This document shows positions 8,743-17,459 of a DNA stretch of 25,786 bases, piece after piece. The notes under the pieces were generated by a model. That model searched no databases and had not been told where the DNA came from. It saw only the letters and a list, made by a program, of their open reading frames with translations. Each line of letters starts with the position of its first letter. The stretch's first letter is position 1. Made by a program: the position numbers and the translations under genes. Source of the DNA: Nemertoderma westbladi (Eukaryota > Xenacoelomorpha > Nemertodermatida > Nemertodermatidae); contig JAUCBJ010003822.1 in the NCBI GenBank assembly GCA_032718475.1, forward strand, positions 1 to 25,786. Reading direction: 5' to 3'.

Positions 8743-9721
8743 TCGGGGGATTTGGCTTAACTTCTATCCCAGTAAAATGTAAAGAACATTTATTATTTGC
8801 TTGTATCAGTTATAATTACATCAGAACATTATAGTTATAACAATTATACACTTATACCTAGTATATTAATAGTAAATTTCAAGTAGATAGATGATAGAAA
8901 GGCCCAGTGAATTGATATATTTTTGGCGGTTAATTCTAATTACAGAATTATAATATATTCATTTCCATTACAAACTGTACACAGTGTGTTGCAGTATGTA
9001 CGTGGGTACGTACTAAAAGGTCAAGGAGCTAGAGCTGTAGACTTCATACTGTAGTGGGGTAGTAGGCCTACAGACATATTATCTTATTTAAGTCTACTAA
9101 GAAATATTGCGTAATGTAGGTAATTCATAAGAAATATATACAGCTGCTGTACAGCAGAGAATTGATAGTAAAATATATCGCAGGTAGGCCTACTGTAATA
9201 ACAATAGGTGTATAATGCCTCTGCATATACTGCTATATTTGGCTATGACATATAATATGATAAAATATTATTATGAATGAACATTCTTATTCTTAGTAAC
9301 TCGTGACAAAATACAATGCGCTACTAACTCAGAAACTGTAATCCTAAATGCGGAACTTAAACCGAAACAGGGTAAAATGTGGACTTTGTAGTGACACATT
9401 TGGCAGTCAGTGCGATATAATTTCTCATGTACAAGCAAATCACGGTATTGCATGTTCAGTACAAACGGTAATTCGGTTATTCAACAATTAACAAACGGTT
9501 ATTCAACGTCCATTTTTAGTTATTAGCATGACGGTAATACAAATTACGCAAGGTGAACCTATACTACATTCACAATTTTCTATTCATTCACTAAATATAA
9601 CGAAAATTGAACGTTCATTTAATCCATGGTACGTTCAGTTAACTATATTATTTGCTACATGGGTTACTCTATTCATATTTTCAATGTTAAAACAGATTTT
9701 ATATATTCAATGTTAAAACAG

Positions 9722-9849
9722 ATTTGAATTTACCGCCAAAATATAGGTGGCAGATCTGACCTGCCACCCTTTCCAGTACAAATTGCATGTCTTTCAATCA
9801 TTTGAATTTCCCGCGCTATGGAGCAGGGTGGCACCTTTTAGGGACTTGT
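9722..9849 (-). repeat. Right terminal inverted repeat
   Basis: This is the inverted partner of 7853-7987. Its internal palindrome (9746-9768) is less perfect than the left one, with an 8-bp stem. It ends GGGACTTGT immediately before the target duplication. Confidence 0.9.
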
Positions 9850-9858
9850 CGCCACCTA
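9850..9858. repeat. Right 9-bp target-site duplication
   Basis: CGCCACCTA is identical to 7844-7852. Counting it once reconnects the two halves of LINE A. Confidence 0.85.
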
Positions 9859-10015
9859 ACTACAACTCTTACAAACGCCTACGCAACGATGTTACATTAC
9901 AAATTACAGTAGATCTGCTAAATCTTCCTATATCAAAACCTGTCTGGAATCCATTTAATGCAACATCAAAGAACTCTGGAAAGAACTAAAGTCGCTGGGG
10001 GCACCCGCTGTTGTG
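9859..10015 (+). pseudogene. LINE A, endonuclease-RT linker fragment, right part
   Basis: The right half of the linker begins YNSYKRLRNDVTLQI and, after frame changes, shows KELWKELKSLGAP, a stretch expected just upstream of the RT in this LINE group. No RT follows. ORF1-like text of LINE B begins instead, at about 10016-10030, so a breakpoint lies there. The exact base cannot be set by eye. Confidence 0.65.
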
Positions 10016-10290
10016 ACGACAACTCAGCGAGACCATTGCTCTTGGCATTTAACAATCCGGAAGAGGCTAATCTAGTCATCTCCCGCAGAAATTTTACCGT
10101 CAGAGATACAACGTACTACTTCGATAAGGACTTGTCAAAAGCAGAAAGAGAGGCAGAATACTAAGCTCGACAGAAAAGACGCACTCTAAGAGAGCAAAGG
10201 ACAACAGAATTGCAAACAACAAGGGAACAGCCAATGACAACGGAACTGCCCATTGCGGAGCGTGTCGATTGACGGTCGACCTTATTATTC
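10016..10290 (+). pseudogene. LINE B ORF1-like fragment
   Basis: The frame reads RPLLLAFNNPEEANLVISRR, then YYFDKDLSKAEREAEY, which resembles the C-terminal nucleic-acid-binding part of LINE ORF1 proteins (a PLL-x-F ... DLS-x-x-ERE pattern). A TAA at 10162 and a TGA at 10270 interrupt it. Between and after them the same frame stays open and runs into the Pro/Thr repeats and the endonuclease. The beginning of ORF1 is absent. Confidence 0.6.
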
Positions 10291-10299
10291 GACAATACT

Positions 10300-10922
10300 C
10301 CTCCTCCATGGACATCGGCAGCGCCATCTGTACCTCCTTGGACCCGGACAGCGCCGTCCATACCTACTCGGACCCCGACAGCGCCGTCCGTACCTACTAG
10401 GATCACGGCACCGCTGTCAGTAATTCCTCGGACCCTGACGGCACCGTCCTTACCTTCTCAGACCATGGCAACGTCTTCCGTACCTCCTCGGACCACGGCT
10501 GCGCTGTCCATAACTCCTCGGCCCACGGCAGCGCCGTCCGAACCTCCTCGGACCCCGACATTGCCGTCCATACCTACTCGGACCCCGACAGCGCCGTCCA
10601 TACCTCCTTGGACCCTGGCAGCGCCGTCCGTACCTACTAGGATCACGGCACCACCGTCAGTAATTCCTCGGACCCCGACAGCGCCGTCCATACCTCCTCG
10701 GACCCCGGCAGCGCCGTCCGTACCTACTAGGATCACGGCACCACCGTCAGTAATTCCTCGGACCCCGACAGCGCCGTCCTTACCTTCTCAGACCACCGCA
10801 GCGTCTTCCGTACCTCCTCGGACCACGGCAGCGCTGTCCATAACTCCTCGGCCAACGGCAGCGCCGTCCGAACCTCCTCGGACCCCGACATTGCCATCCA
10901 TACCTCCTCGGACCACGGCAGC
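10300..10922 (+). repeat. 30-bp minisatellite encoding 10-residue Pro/Thr/Ala/Ser repeats
   Basis: About 20 units of 30 bp (for example CGGACCCCGACAGCGCCGTC plus CATACCTCCT) are read as a 10-residue unit of the type RTPTAPSIPP. A block of eleven units repeats with a 330-bp period (around 10465 and 10795). The frame is the one used by the ORF1-like piece upstream and the endonuclease downstream, and the unit length keeps that frame. The minus-strand open frames here are mirror translations. Confidence 0.9.
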
Positions 10923-10939
10923 CACAAGACTAGGACTAT

Positions 10940-11215
10940 CTCCTACAAACTGCTACAGTTGGCTCGATATGTTTTCTACATCTGGAATTCATACTATACA
11001 CCTCAATGTGCGCAGTCTTACGAGCAAGCTTGCTGAGCTCAAGATTATCCTCGAACTAAAAACAATAGACATTCTAGCAATTACTGAGACATGGCTTGAT
11101 GACAGCATCACTGATCAGGAAATTAGTATTAATGGGTACAATTTTATCAGGCGAGATCGCAATAGAAATGGAGGCGGAGTAGGTGCCTACATCAATAATG
11201 ATATAGTTTCAAATT
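10940..11215 (+). pseudogene. LINE B endonuclease, N-terminal half
   Basis: In frame with the preceding repeats, the sequence shows LNVRSL (the catalytic Asn block, near 11000), DILAITETWLDD (the catalytic Glu block), then GYNFIRRDRNRNGGGVGAYI. These are the first motifs of an AP-endonuclease-like LINE endonuclease, which nicks target DNA. The later Asp/Asn and SDH blocks are absent. At about 11205-11225 the frame passes straight into sequence preceding the RT, followed by a stop at 11260. Confidence 0.8.
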
Positions 11216-12860
11216 CCAACACGTTGATGAGCAAACTGTTGCTAAAAAACTATCTACCCTAAAGATAGATAAAAGTCCAGGACTAGATGGCCTAACACCA
11301 AGCTTCCTTAGGGATTGTGGAGAAACCATCGCAGGGCCTATGACTCATTTAATCAACCTATCATTTTCCCAGTCAAAATTTCCAAAAGCCTTCAAAATAG
11401 CAAGGGTTAATCCGGTATATAAGAAGGAAACGCACCTAGAGCGTGGGAATTATCGACCTGTGTCACTCTTAGCTGTCCTATCAAAGGTAATTGAGGGGAT
11501 CGCATATGATCAAATGACTGAGTATATCATTAACAATAATCTGTATGATCCACTACAGTCTGGCTACAGGAAGGGTTACTCGCCTGAGACATGTCTGTTA
11601 TATCTGTCTAATCATATACGAGAGGCTATGGATGACGGTAAATACACAGGAGTTGTCTTCATCGACCTGCGAAAGGCCTTCGATACTGTGAACCACGAGC
11701 GGCTGCTAGCGAAACTCGTACTCATTGGTCTCTCTCCAGAAACAGTGGCCTGGTTTCGATCCTACCTGGAACACCGAATGCAGACAGTGACTATTGGAAA
11801 TGTGTCTTCAGAGTATATGGCTATAACATGTGGGGTGCCGCAAGGAAGTTTATTAGCAGTTCTACTGTACATTATCTACATAAATGACATGAACATCGCA
11901 ACTAAGGACTATGTGGAACCTATTTCAACTAGCCCTTCTACATCTACGATAGCAACTGCTTCCATTGAACCGAACTGTATATCAATGAAATTGGCCGACG
12001 ATGCGAACCTCACGGTCTCTCATTCCAATATACCGATGATAGCCGGTCAGCTTAGCAAACAATTAACCAGGGTCTACTGGTGGGCCGTGGACAATAAACT
12101 TAGCCTCAACTTTAAGAAGACGGAATGTATCTTGTTTGGGACTCCCCAGCGATTAGCCTCCGCATCTGAACTCATTGTACACTGCAATAATATCCCTATA
12201 TGCCAAGTTTCTGAAGTAAAGTACCTCGGCTGCTGCATGAACCAATATCTTTCTGGTGACGTCATGGTGTTGAAGATAATAAAAAAAGGCAATGCGACGT
12301 TGCGCTTTATGTATCGCTTTGGTGGGTCCCTGAACCGCTACACAAAGCGTCTATTATGTAACTCCTTGATCCAACCTCACCTCGACTTCATGTCAGCATG
12401 CTGGTACTTCAGTTCGTCCACTCACTTGCAGGGTAAACTCCGAGCGTTACAGAGAAAATGTGTGCGATTTTGTCTTGATCTCGACCGGCGTGCTCACGTA
12501 TCTGTTGCACACTTCAAAGAGTTATCGTGGCTACCTGTGGAATATCGCATTGAACAGTTGCTTGTAACGATGATGTACAAAATTTACCGCGGAATAGCGC
12601 CTACTTACCTAAGCGAAATCGTCTCCTTCTCCGAGGGTCACTCTGGGCTGCGATCGGGAGGCGAGAACCGGGCCGTCATACCTCGTCGTAACCTGGTTAG
12701 AGGGTGCAGTTCCTTTTTGTACCGCGGGGCCGTTGGTTGGAACGGTCTACCATTGGTTACTCGCAGCTGTGAAACTCTGGAAACTTTCAAACACTCTGTA
12801 AAAAGATACCTTTTGTCAATGGCAGCTGAAAATGAAAATAATGACTACTTTTTTATTTAA
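11214..12860 (+). pseudogene. LINE B reverse transcriptase and C-terminal region
   Basis: The frame is open from before 11214, with KIDKSPGLDGLTPSF at the RT start. The first ATG (11340) gives 506 residues. RT motifs numbered from that ATG are GNYRPVSLLAVLSK (36-49), FIDLRKAFD with the first catalytic Asp (107-115), GVPQGS (165-170) and the metal-binding block LADD (218-221), where most relatives, including LINE C here, have YADD. The C-terminal region has LQRKCVRFCL and LSWLPVEYRIE, usual in CR1/L2-group LINEs. The RT frame is intact to its stop but differs from the endonuclease frame, so the copy cannot make a full ORF2. Confidence 0.85.
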
Positions 12861-13376
12861 AATTCAATAACAGATTATTAGATTATTAGAATAACTTTAA
12901 CCATTAAAACTCTTTTTTAAATATTTTAAGATTTTAATTCAATTCGCTTTAACTTAAATAAATAAATTTTAGTAAAGCGACGATAGTGTATGTATGTATC
13001 TATATTTTATGTCAACTTACATGTCAACTATATTTTTTAGAATGATTTTCAAACGATTTTATAAATTTTTAGAAAATTTAACCAAAAAGACCTTTTACAT
13101 TTATTAGATTTTTAATAGTATCGTAATCGTGAATATTCTTATTAGTTTGTTTATTTACGTTTTTAACATTATGTTGGACTTAACTGATACATTCGGGGAC
13201 CTTCATGGAAACGAGTTCAATAACTCATGAGGTTATCCCCGCGCAGCTCGATGTAACCACTAAATAAATAAGTGCTGTTAATATTTATGGATGATATTTA
13301 ATTAATTGGTGTTTATGTCATAATTAACCATAACCATATATTTAACTATTGCGCAATAAACAATCTCAATCTCAAC
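12861..13376 (+). other. LINE B 3' UTR with terminal hairpin and repeat tail
   Basis: AT-rich sequence follows the RT stop. A stem-loop lies at 13194-13241 (CGGGGA pairing with TCCCCG, inner GAGTT/AACTC), followed by TAAATAAATAAG. The likely 3' terminus is AATAAACAATCTCAATCTCA near 13357-13376, a short simple-repeat tail of the kind LINEs carry. LINE C begins straight after. Confidence 0.55.
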
Positions 13377-14406
13377 CTTCAAAAAACGCCAAAACCTCGA
13401 CCAAAATAGCAGCCATCAAAACTGAGGATGGTTCCTTTGGCTACTGATCCTGAAGTTATTGCAAATCATATGAACCATTATTTTACCAACGCTGCCAAAA
13501 ACCTTGTACACAAACTACCACAACAACCAAATATTTACAATAAGGAGTAGCTGTTAAAGAGTTCTATGCTGCAAAAGGAATCCAACCAGGCAGAAAGTTT
13601 TAGAAAGTTTTAGAAAAAACTGTGTTCGATCAACTTATGCCCTATTTAATGTCTAACAACATACTAGATTTACTACAATCCGGCTTTCGACCTGGTCACT
13701 CAGTGCAAACCTGCTTAATGTATCTGGACAATATCATCCGCGATGCTATGGATTCTGGGAAAATAGTCGGGATGGTTTGCCATTGACTTCCAAAAAGCGT
13801 TCGACACGGTCGACCACAACATTCTGCTTCACAAGTTGAGGTGTATTGGCCTCTGGATGAACATAGCGTTAACTGGTTCCGATCATACCTATCTGGCAGA
13901 TCCCAGTTTGTCCATGTAGGAAACTCTCGTTCTAGAACTCTTGGAATTGACTGCGGTACTCCTCAAGGAGCCACTAGCTGTCCTCTTATTCCTGATCTAT
14001 ATGAACGATTTAGACCTCGCCTTGCCTCCTGTCCAACCCTTGTCGAAAACGGCATCCCAGATTAATGGCGTCAATAATAGCATCCCAGGAAAAACTGCCT
14101 GCCACAAATCCGCCACTGCACTGAAGTATGCTGACGATACCAACCTCATCAAAGCCGGGGACAGCTGTGAAGAAATTTCTGCATGCCTTACTGAAACTCT
14201 GTCGCGCGTAGCTGATTAGGCAGTTGATAATCGCCTCAGTATACACCCCGGGAAATTCGAGGTTCTCCTTTTTGGAACGCACCAATGCATTGCATCAGCC
14301 GGAAGCCTTGAAGTCTACTCCAAAAACAAACTACTCGAACCAACAGATACCGTAAAGTACTTGGGATACGTGATGGATCCAACCTTATCCGGATCAGAGT
14401 CCGGCA
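13377..14406 (+). pseudogene. LINE C, RT part, left of the LTR element
   Basis: This is a second copy of the same LINE group, heavily mutated. Recognisable blocks in changing frames include DPEVIANHMNHYF, LEKTVFDQLMPYL, LLQSGFRPGHS, FDTVDH-like text near 13802, NWFRSYLSGR, a GTPQG block followed by a one-base shift to LAVLLFLIYMNDL, KYADDTNL (14127-14150) and TVKYLGYVMDPTLSG. There is a short duplication of AGAAAGTTTT near 13598 and several stops. It is cut at 14406 by the LTR element and continues at 19352. Confidence 0.85.
14402..14406. repeat. Left 5-bp target-site duplication (CGGCA)
   Basis: CGGCA directly precedes the TG of the left LTR and recurs at 19347-19351 after the CA of the right LTR. 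This marks an LTR-retrotransposon insertion into LINE C. Confidence 0.92.
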
Positions 14407-14535
14407 TGACGTATATGAGTAGGGGGGTTTGGTGAACTTAGTATGACGTATATTAATGGTGTTGATATAAGTAAGGAAATAGAACAAACCAAGCATTAGG
14501 CCTAGGTGTACTGTAAATAGCAGAAGTACTACACA
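14407..14535 (-). repeat. 3' LTR (129 bp)
   Basis: It begins TGACGTATATGAG and ends AGTACTACACA on plus (TG...CA on both strands). I find no difference from 19218-19346 when compared base by base. The 11-mer ATGACGTATAT occurs near the start and again near 14443, both with a CRE-like TGACGT. This is short for a Ty3/gypsy LTR. Confidence 0.95.
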
Positions 14536-14536
14536 T

Positions 14537-14547
14537 ACTTCTTTCCT
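14537..14547 (-). promoter_or_regulatory. Polypurine tract
   Basis: On minus, AGGAAAGAAGT lies one base before the 3' LTR start, the expected place for the plus-strand primer of reverse transcription. Confidence 0.7.
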
Positions 14548-14559
14548 GTATTGTTTTTG

Positions 14560-14572
14560 GTTGCCTAGCAAC
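14560..14572. promoter_or_regulatory. X-box (RFX-type) palindrome
   Basis: GTTGCCTAGCAAC matches the consensus inverted half-sites bound by RFX factors. It lies between the pol stop and the polypurine tract of the LTR element. Binding is an inference from the motif only. Confidence 0.35.
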
Positions 14573-14717
14573 GATACACTATGTTGCTGAGTTACAGTGC
14601 TAGGATACCAATACAGCTAAACTTGATTGCTTTTACAGCACTAGAGCAAGAATATAGTATTTATATTGTAGATATAATTCAATGGGTCTCCCTGTCTCCC
14701 GATTGTGTATTTCACAA

Positions 14718-17459
14718 CTATAGCGGGTCTGTGAATCCATAGCGCTGGGGGGGTCGGATATTGCGCCCAGAACGTGTACTTGATTGAGTCCGTTGGTCCG
14801 CGCGTTGTGGTGGGGTCGGTGCGGCGATGTCGGCCCAGGTCGGGGGTGTCACTGGCCGAGGGGCCTCGGGCTCTGGGGCAGCGGGCGGAGCGATTTGCGG
14901 GATAACCGGGGGAGGGCTGGGTAGGATCGGGGTGGGAGTGGGTTGTCCACCTTCCGAGGCGGTGCGTGGGCGGAGGAAGACGCGGTTGCGCCGCTGGACG
15001 CGTCCACTCTCCTGGCGGACCATGTAGTCGTGGTTTGCCAGCGCCTCAACGACCACGCCTCGTCCCGTCCAATGCTTGGTGGTAGCGTCCTGGACGAGGA
15101 CGGGTGTCCCTACGGGTATGACATGGAGGGGGCGGGTGCGGAGGTCGTAGGCTGCGAGGAGGTTGCTTTTAGTCTGTTCGGCAACCTCGTCGAGTTCCTG
15201 GAAGCTCTTCCTCCACTTGGGGTCGAATGAGTTGAAGTGGGCGGGCAAAGCTTCCCGGATATTGCGTCTGTAGAGGAGTTCTGCAGGTGAGCGCCCTCCA
15301 TATCGTGGGGTGTTGCGGAACGCGAGTATACCCTGGGCTATAAGGTCGACGTCGTGGTCGGCGCCCCGGACGAGTCGCTTCATCGCCTTGACGGCGGCTT
15401 TGGCATGGCCGTTTGTGCGGGGTAGGTGGGGCGACGACGGGTTTAAGTGAACCCCCCAGTTGTTGAGGACGTTATTCACGGCCTCGGATACGAACTGTGG
15501 GCCGCCATCTGGGTGGAACTCCAGGGGGACTGCTGTGGCGAGGAACAGGAGCCGGAGGTTACGGATGATGGCAGCGGATGTCGTATCGGAACCGAGGAGG
15601 AACAACGTCGGCCAGCCGGTATATTCGTCGGTAGCGACCATGTAGTTGGTGCTGTCGACGACGAACAGGTCGGCGTGGATCCTCTGGAATGGGCGGGTGG
15701 CCTCGGGGTTCCGTTGGAGGGGTTCCGGTGCGTGGGAGGGCAGGGACGACTGGCAGGACTGGCAGCGTTCGATGGCGACGGCGATGTCGTTCGATATCGT
15801 AGGCCACCAGACCGACCGGGCCGTGCGTTCGCGGGTTTTATTGAGTCCCTGGTGGGCGGTGTGGAGCAGTCGGAGGGTGTTGGGCCGGAGCGCCCCCGGG
15901 ATGTAGATCTGCGGCCCACGAAGGATTACTCCATCATGGACCATCAGTTCCGTGCGGTGCTGGAAGTAGGGCCGCATGTCGTCGTTAGCCACGTTGTGGC
16001 GGGACGTCGGCCAGCCGTCCCGGATCGTGGCGAGGAGCGCCACATAGATCGGGTCGACGGCACCGGCTGTCCGGATCTCCTGGAGGCGGGCATCGCGGTC
16101 GTCGATCGTCGGAATGGACTCGGCGAGAGCAGCGGAGACAATAAACTCGCGGTCGTTGTCATCTTCGGCTGTGAGGACGAAGTCGTCCGGAGTGGGTTTT
16201 TTGCGTGGGCAGCGGGAGAACGCGTCGGCGACGAGGTGGCGGGCCCCCTTCTGGTGGCGCGCGGTAAAGTTAAACCGCGAGAGGGCCGTCTTCAGCTTTA
16301 GTAGCCGATCGTTGGTGACTTGGTCGAGTCGTCTGTCATTTAGGATGGGTATTAAGGGGCTGCAGTCGGTGACTAGTTCGAAGTGGTTCAGCCCATGTAG
16401 AAAGTAGCGGCATTTATGAGCCACCCAGGCCGCCCCGAGGGCCTCCAGCTCGGCCATCCCGGACCAGTTCGCCTCGTGTTTGGCGAGTGTTCGGGAGCCG
16501 CACTGGATGGTGAGCCATCGGTTTGGGGCCGGGTCCCACTGCCGGAGGAGGAAGCCGAGGCCGTGGAGGCGCGAGGCGTCAGTCAGTAGTTCAGTCCGCC
16601 TGTCGGGGTGGAACCCTGAGAGGTATAGTGGACTCGACAGCGCGGTCCGGGTTGCCTCGAACGCGTTCTGGTGCTGCGGAAGCCAAACCCAGGCGGCCCT
16701 GTCCGTGTTGAGACTGCGGAGGGGGTCGACGAGTTGGGAGATCTCGGGAGTCGAGTTTCCCAACTGTTGGGCGAGGCCCAGGAAGGAACGGAGTTCGCGG
16801 CGGTTAGTTGGGGCCGGGAAGTGGCAGAGGTCGTCGGTGAGGGCCGGATCGATCCGGTAGTGCCCGTGACTTACGAGGTAGCCCCCGAACCGGACCTCGG
16901 GGAGGCAGTACTGGACTTTGTCGGTGTTCAGCGATACGTTGGCGGTGTCGCAGGCTGCGAGGACGCGGGCGACGGCCTCCGGGTGTTCCTCGGCCGTGTC
17001 AGTGTGGATGATGACATCCTCCACTATCCGCCCGATGTTGGGGACTCCGCTGAGAGCGCGTGCCATCCTCGCGTTAAACACATCGGAGCTGCCGTGCCAC
17101 CCCATGGGCATCCGCCGGTAGCGGAAGCGGTCGCGTGGGGTTGTGAAGGTGGTGAGACGGCGGCTAGCGAGGTCGAGGCCCACCTGGTGAAACCCCTTAA
17201 GACCGTCGAGAACGGTGAAGTAGCGGGCCGAGGTGGGAATTCTCGAGACGACGTGGAACGGAGAGGGGGAGAAGTAGTTGGGGCGAACTGTGGCTTTATT
17301 AAGTTCGCGTAAATCAACCGTTATGTGGATTTTGTTGGGGTCGCTTTTCTTCCGCGTAACGACCATCGGGCTGAGCCACTCGGCCGGGTTGTTCTCGTCC
17401 CCGGCGGGCTCCAAGATTCCCATGGCGATCTGGTCGTCGAGTTCGTATAGGACTGGTTG
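14718..17459 (-). CDS. pol: LTR element pol: RT, RNase H, integrase (defective)
   Basis: The frame is open from 17861, but its first ~135 residues are an overlap translation. Pol resemblance starts near 17459 at PVLYELDDQ, without an ATG. Numbering from 17861: DLRELNKAT and FTVLDGLKGF (RT, catalytic Asp kept); IVEDVII at ~279-285 where YxDD is expected, so the first Asp is Glu (E281); RNase H blocks LLTDAS, MAELEAL, LVTDCS and VADAFS; the zinc-binding H-x3-H and CQSC of integrase; then integrase Asp731 (HADLF), Asp785 (HPDGGPQF) and position 821 (TNGHAKAAVK). Position 821 lies exactly 35 residues after Asp785, where the catalytic Glu belongs, but is Lys. The tail is Pro-rich, with no chromodomain. 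The protein copies and inserts the element, but this copy should not integrate unaided. Confidence 0.9.
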   Translation of the reverse strand, partial: QPVLYELDDQIAMGILEPAGDENNPAEWLSPMVVTRKKSDPNKIHITVDLRELNKATVRPNYFSPSPFHVVSRIPTSARYFTVLDGLKGFHQVGLDLASRRLTTFTTPRDRFRYRRMPMGWHGSSDVFNARMARALSGVPNIGRIVEDVIIHTDTAEEHPEAVARVLAACDTANVSLNTDKVQYCLPEVRFGGYLVSHGHYRIDPALTDDLCHFPAPTNRRELRSFLGLAQQLGNSTPEISQLVDPLRSLNTDRAAWVWLPQHQNAFEATRTALSSPLYLSGFHPDRRTELLTDASRLHGLGFLLRQWDPAPNRWLTIQCGSRTLAKHEANWSGMAELEALGAAWVAHKCRYFLHGLNHFELVTDCSPLIPILNDRRLDQVTNDRLLKLKTALSRFNFTARHQKGARHLVADAFSRCPRKKPTPDDFVLTAEDDNDREFIVSAALAESIPTIDDRDARLQEIRTAGAVDPIYVALLATIRDGWPTSRHNVANDDMRPYFQHRTELMVHDGVILRGPQIYIPGALRPNTLRLLHTAHQGLNKTRERTARSVWWPTISNDIAVAIERCQSCQSSLPSHAPEPLQRNPEATRPFQRIHADLFVVDSTNYMVATDEYTGWPTLFLLGSDTTSAAIIRNLRLLFLATAVPLEFHPDGGPQFVSEAVNNVLNNWGVHLNPSSPHLPRTNGHAKAAVKAMKRLVRGADHDVDLIAQGILAFRNTPRYGGRSPAELLYRRNIREALPAHFNSFDPKWRKSFQELDEVAEQTKSNLLAAYDLRTRPLHVIPVGTPVLVQDATTKHWTGRGVVVEALANHDYMVRQESGRVQRRNRVFLRPRTASEGGQPTPTPILPSPPPVIPQIAPPAAPEPEAPRPVTPPTWADIAAPTPPQRADQRTQSSTRSGRNIRPPQRYGFTDPL

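Larger units (their letters stand above)
7853..9849. mobile_element. Non-autonomous TIR DNA transposon (Mutator-like)
   Basis: The 1997-bp element is bounded by inverted repeats of about 130 bp starting ACAAGTCCCTAAAAGGTG and by a 9-bp direct duplication, CGCCACCTA. Long TIRs with a 9-bp duplication are the hallmark of Mutator/MULE transposons. hAT (8 bp) and Merlin (8-9 bp, usually short TIRs) fit less well. No transposase or any credible coding region lies inside, so it would need a transposase in trans. The interior has a 49-bp tandem array (8096-8700), a poly-G run, and about 970 bp of AT-rich sequence (8745-9721) with no gene. It sits inside LINE A, which resumes on the far side. Confidence 0.85.
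10016..13376 (+). mobile_element. LINE B (CR1/L2-group), internally deleted
   Basis: This non-LTR retrotransposon copy holds, in order, an ORF1-like fragment, a 30-bp in-frame minisatellite, the N-terminal half of an APE endonuclease, most of an RT ORF with its C-terminal region, and a 3' UTR with a hairpin. The part between mid-endonuclease and RT start is missing. The copy abuts LINE A on the left and LINE C on the right, all in the same orientation. Confidence 0.8.

Noticed and set aside
10161-10927. Minus-strand Gly/Val/Asp-rich open frames over the 30-bp minisatellite
   Set aside because: Mirror translation of the repeat; the plus strand is in frame with LINE domains.
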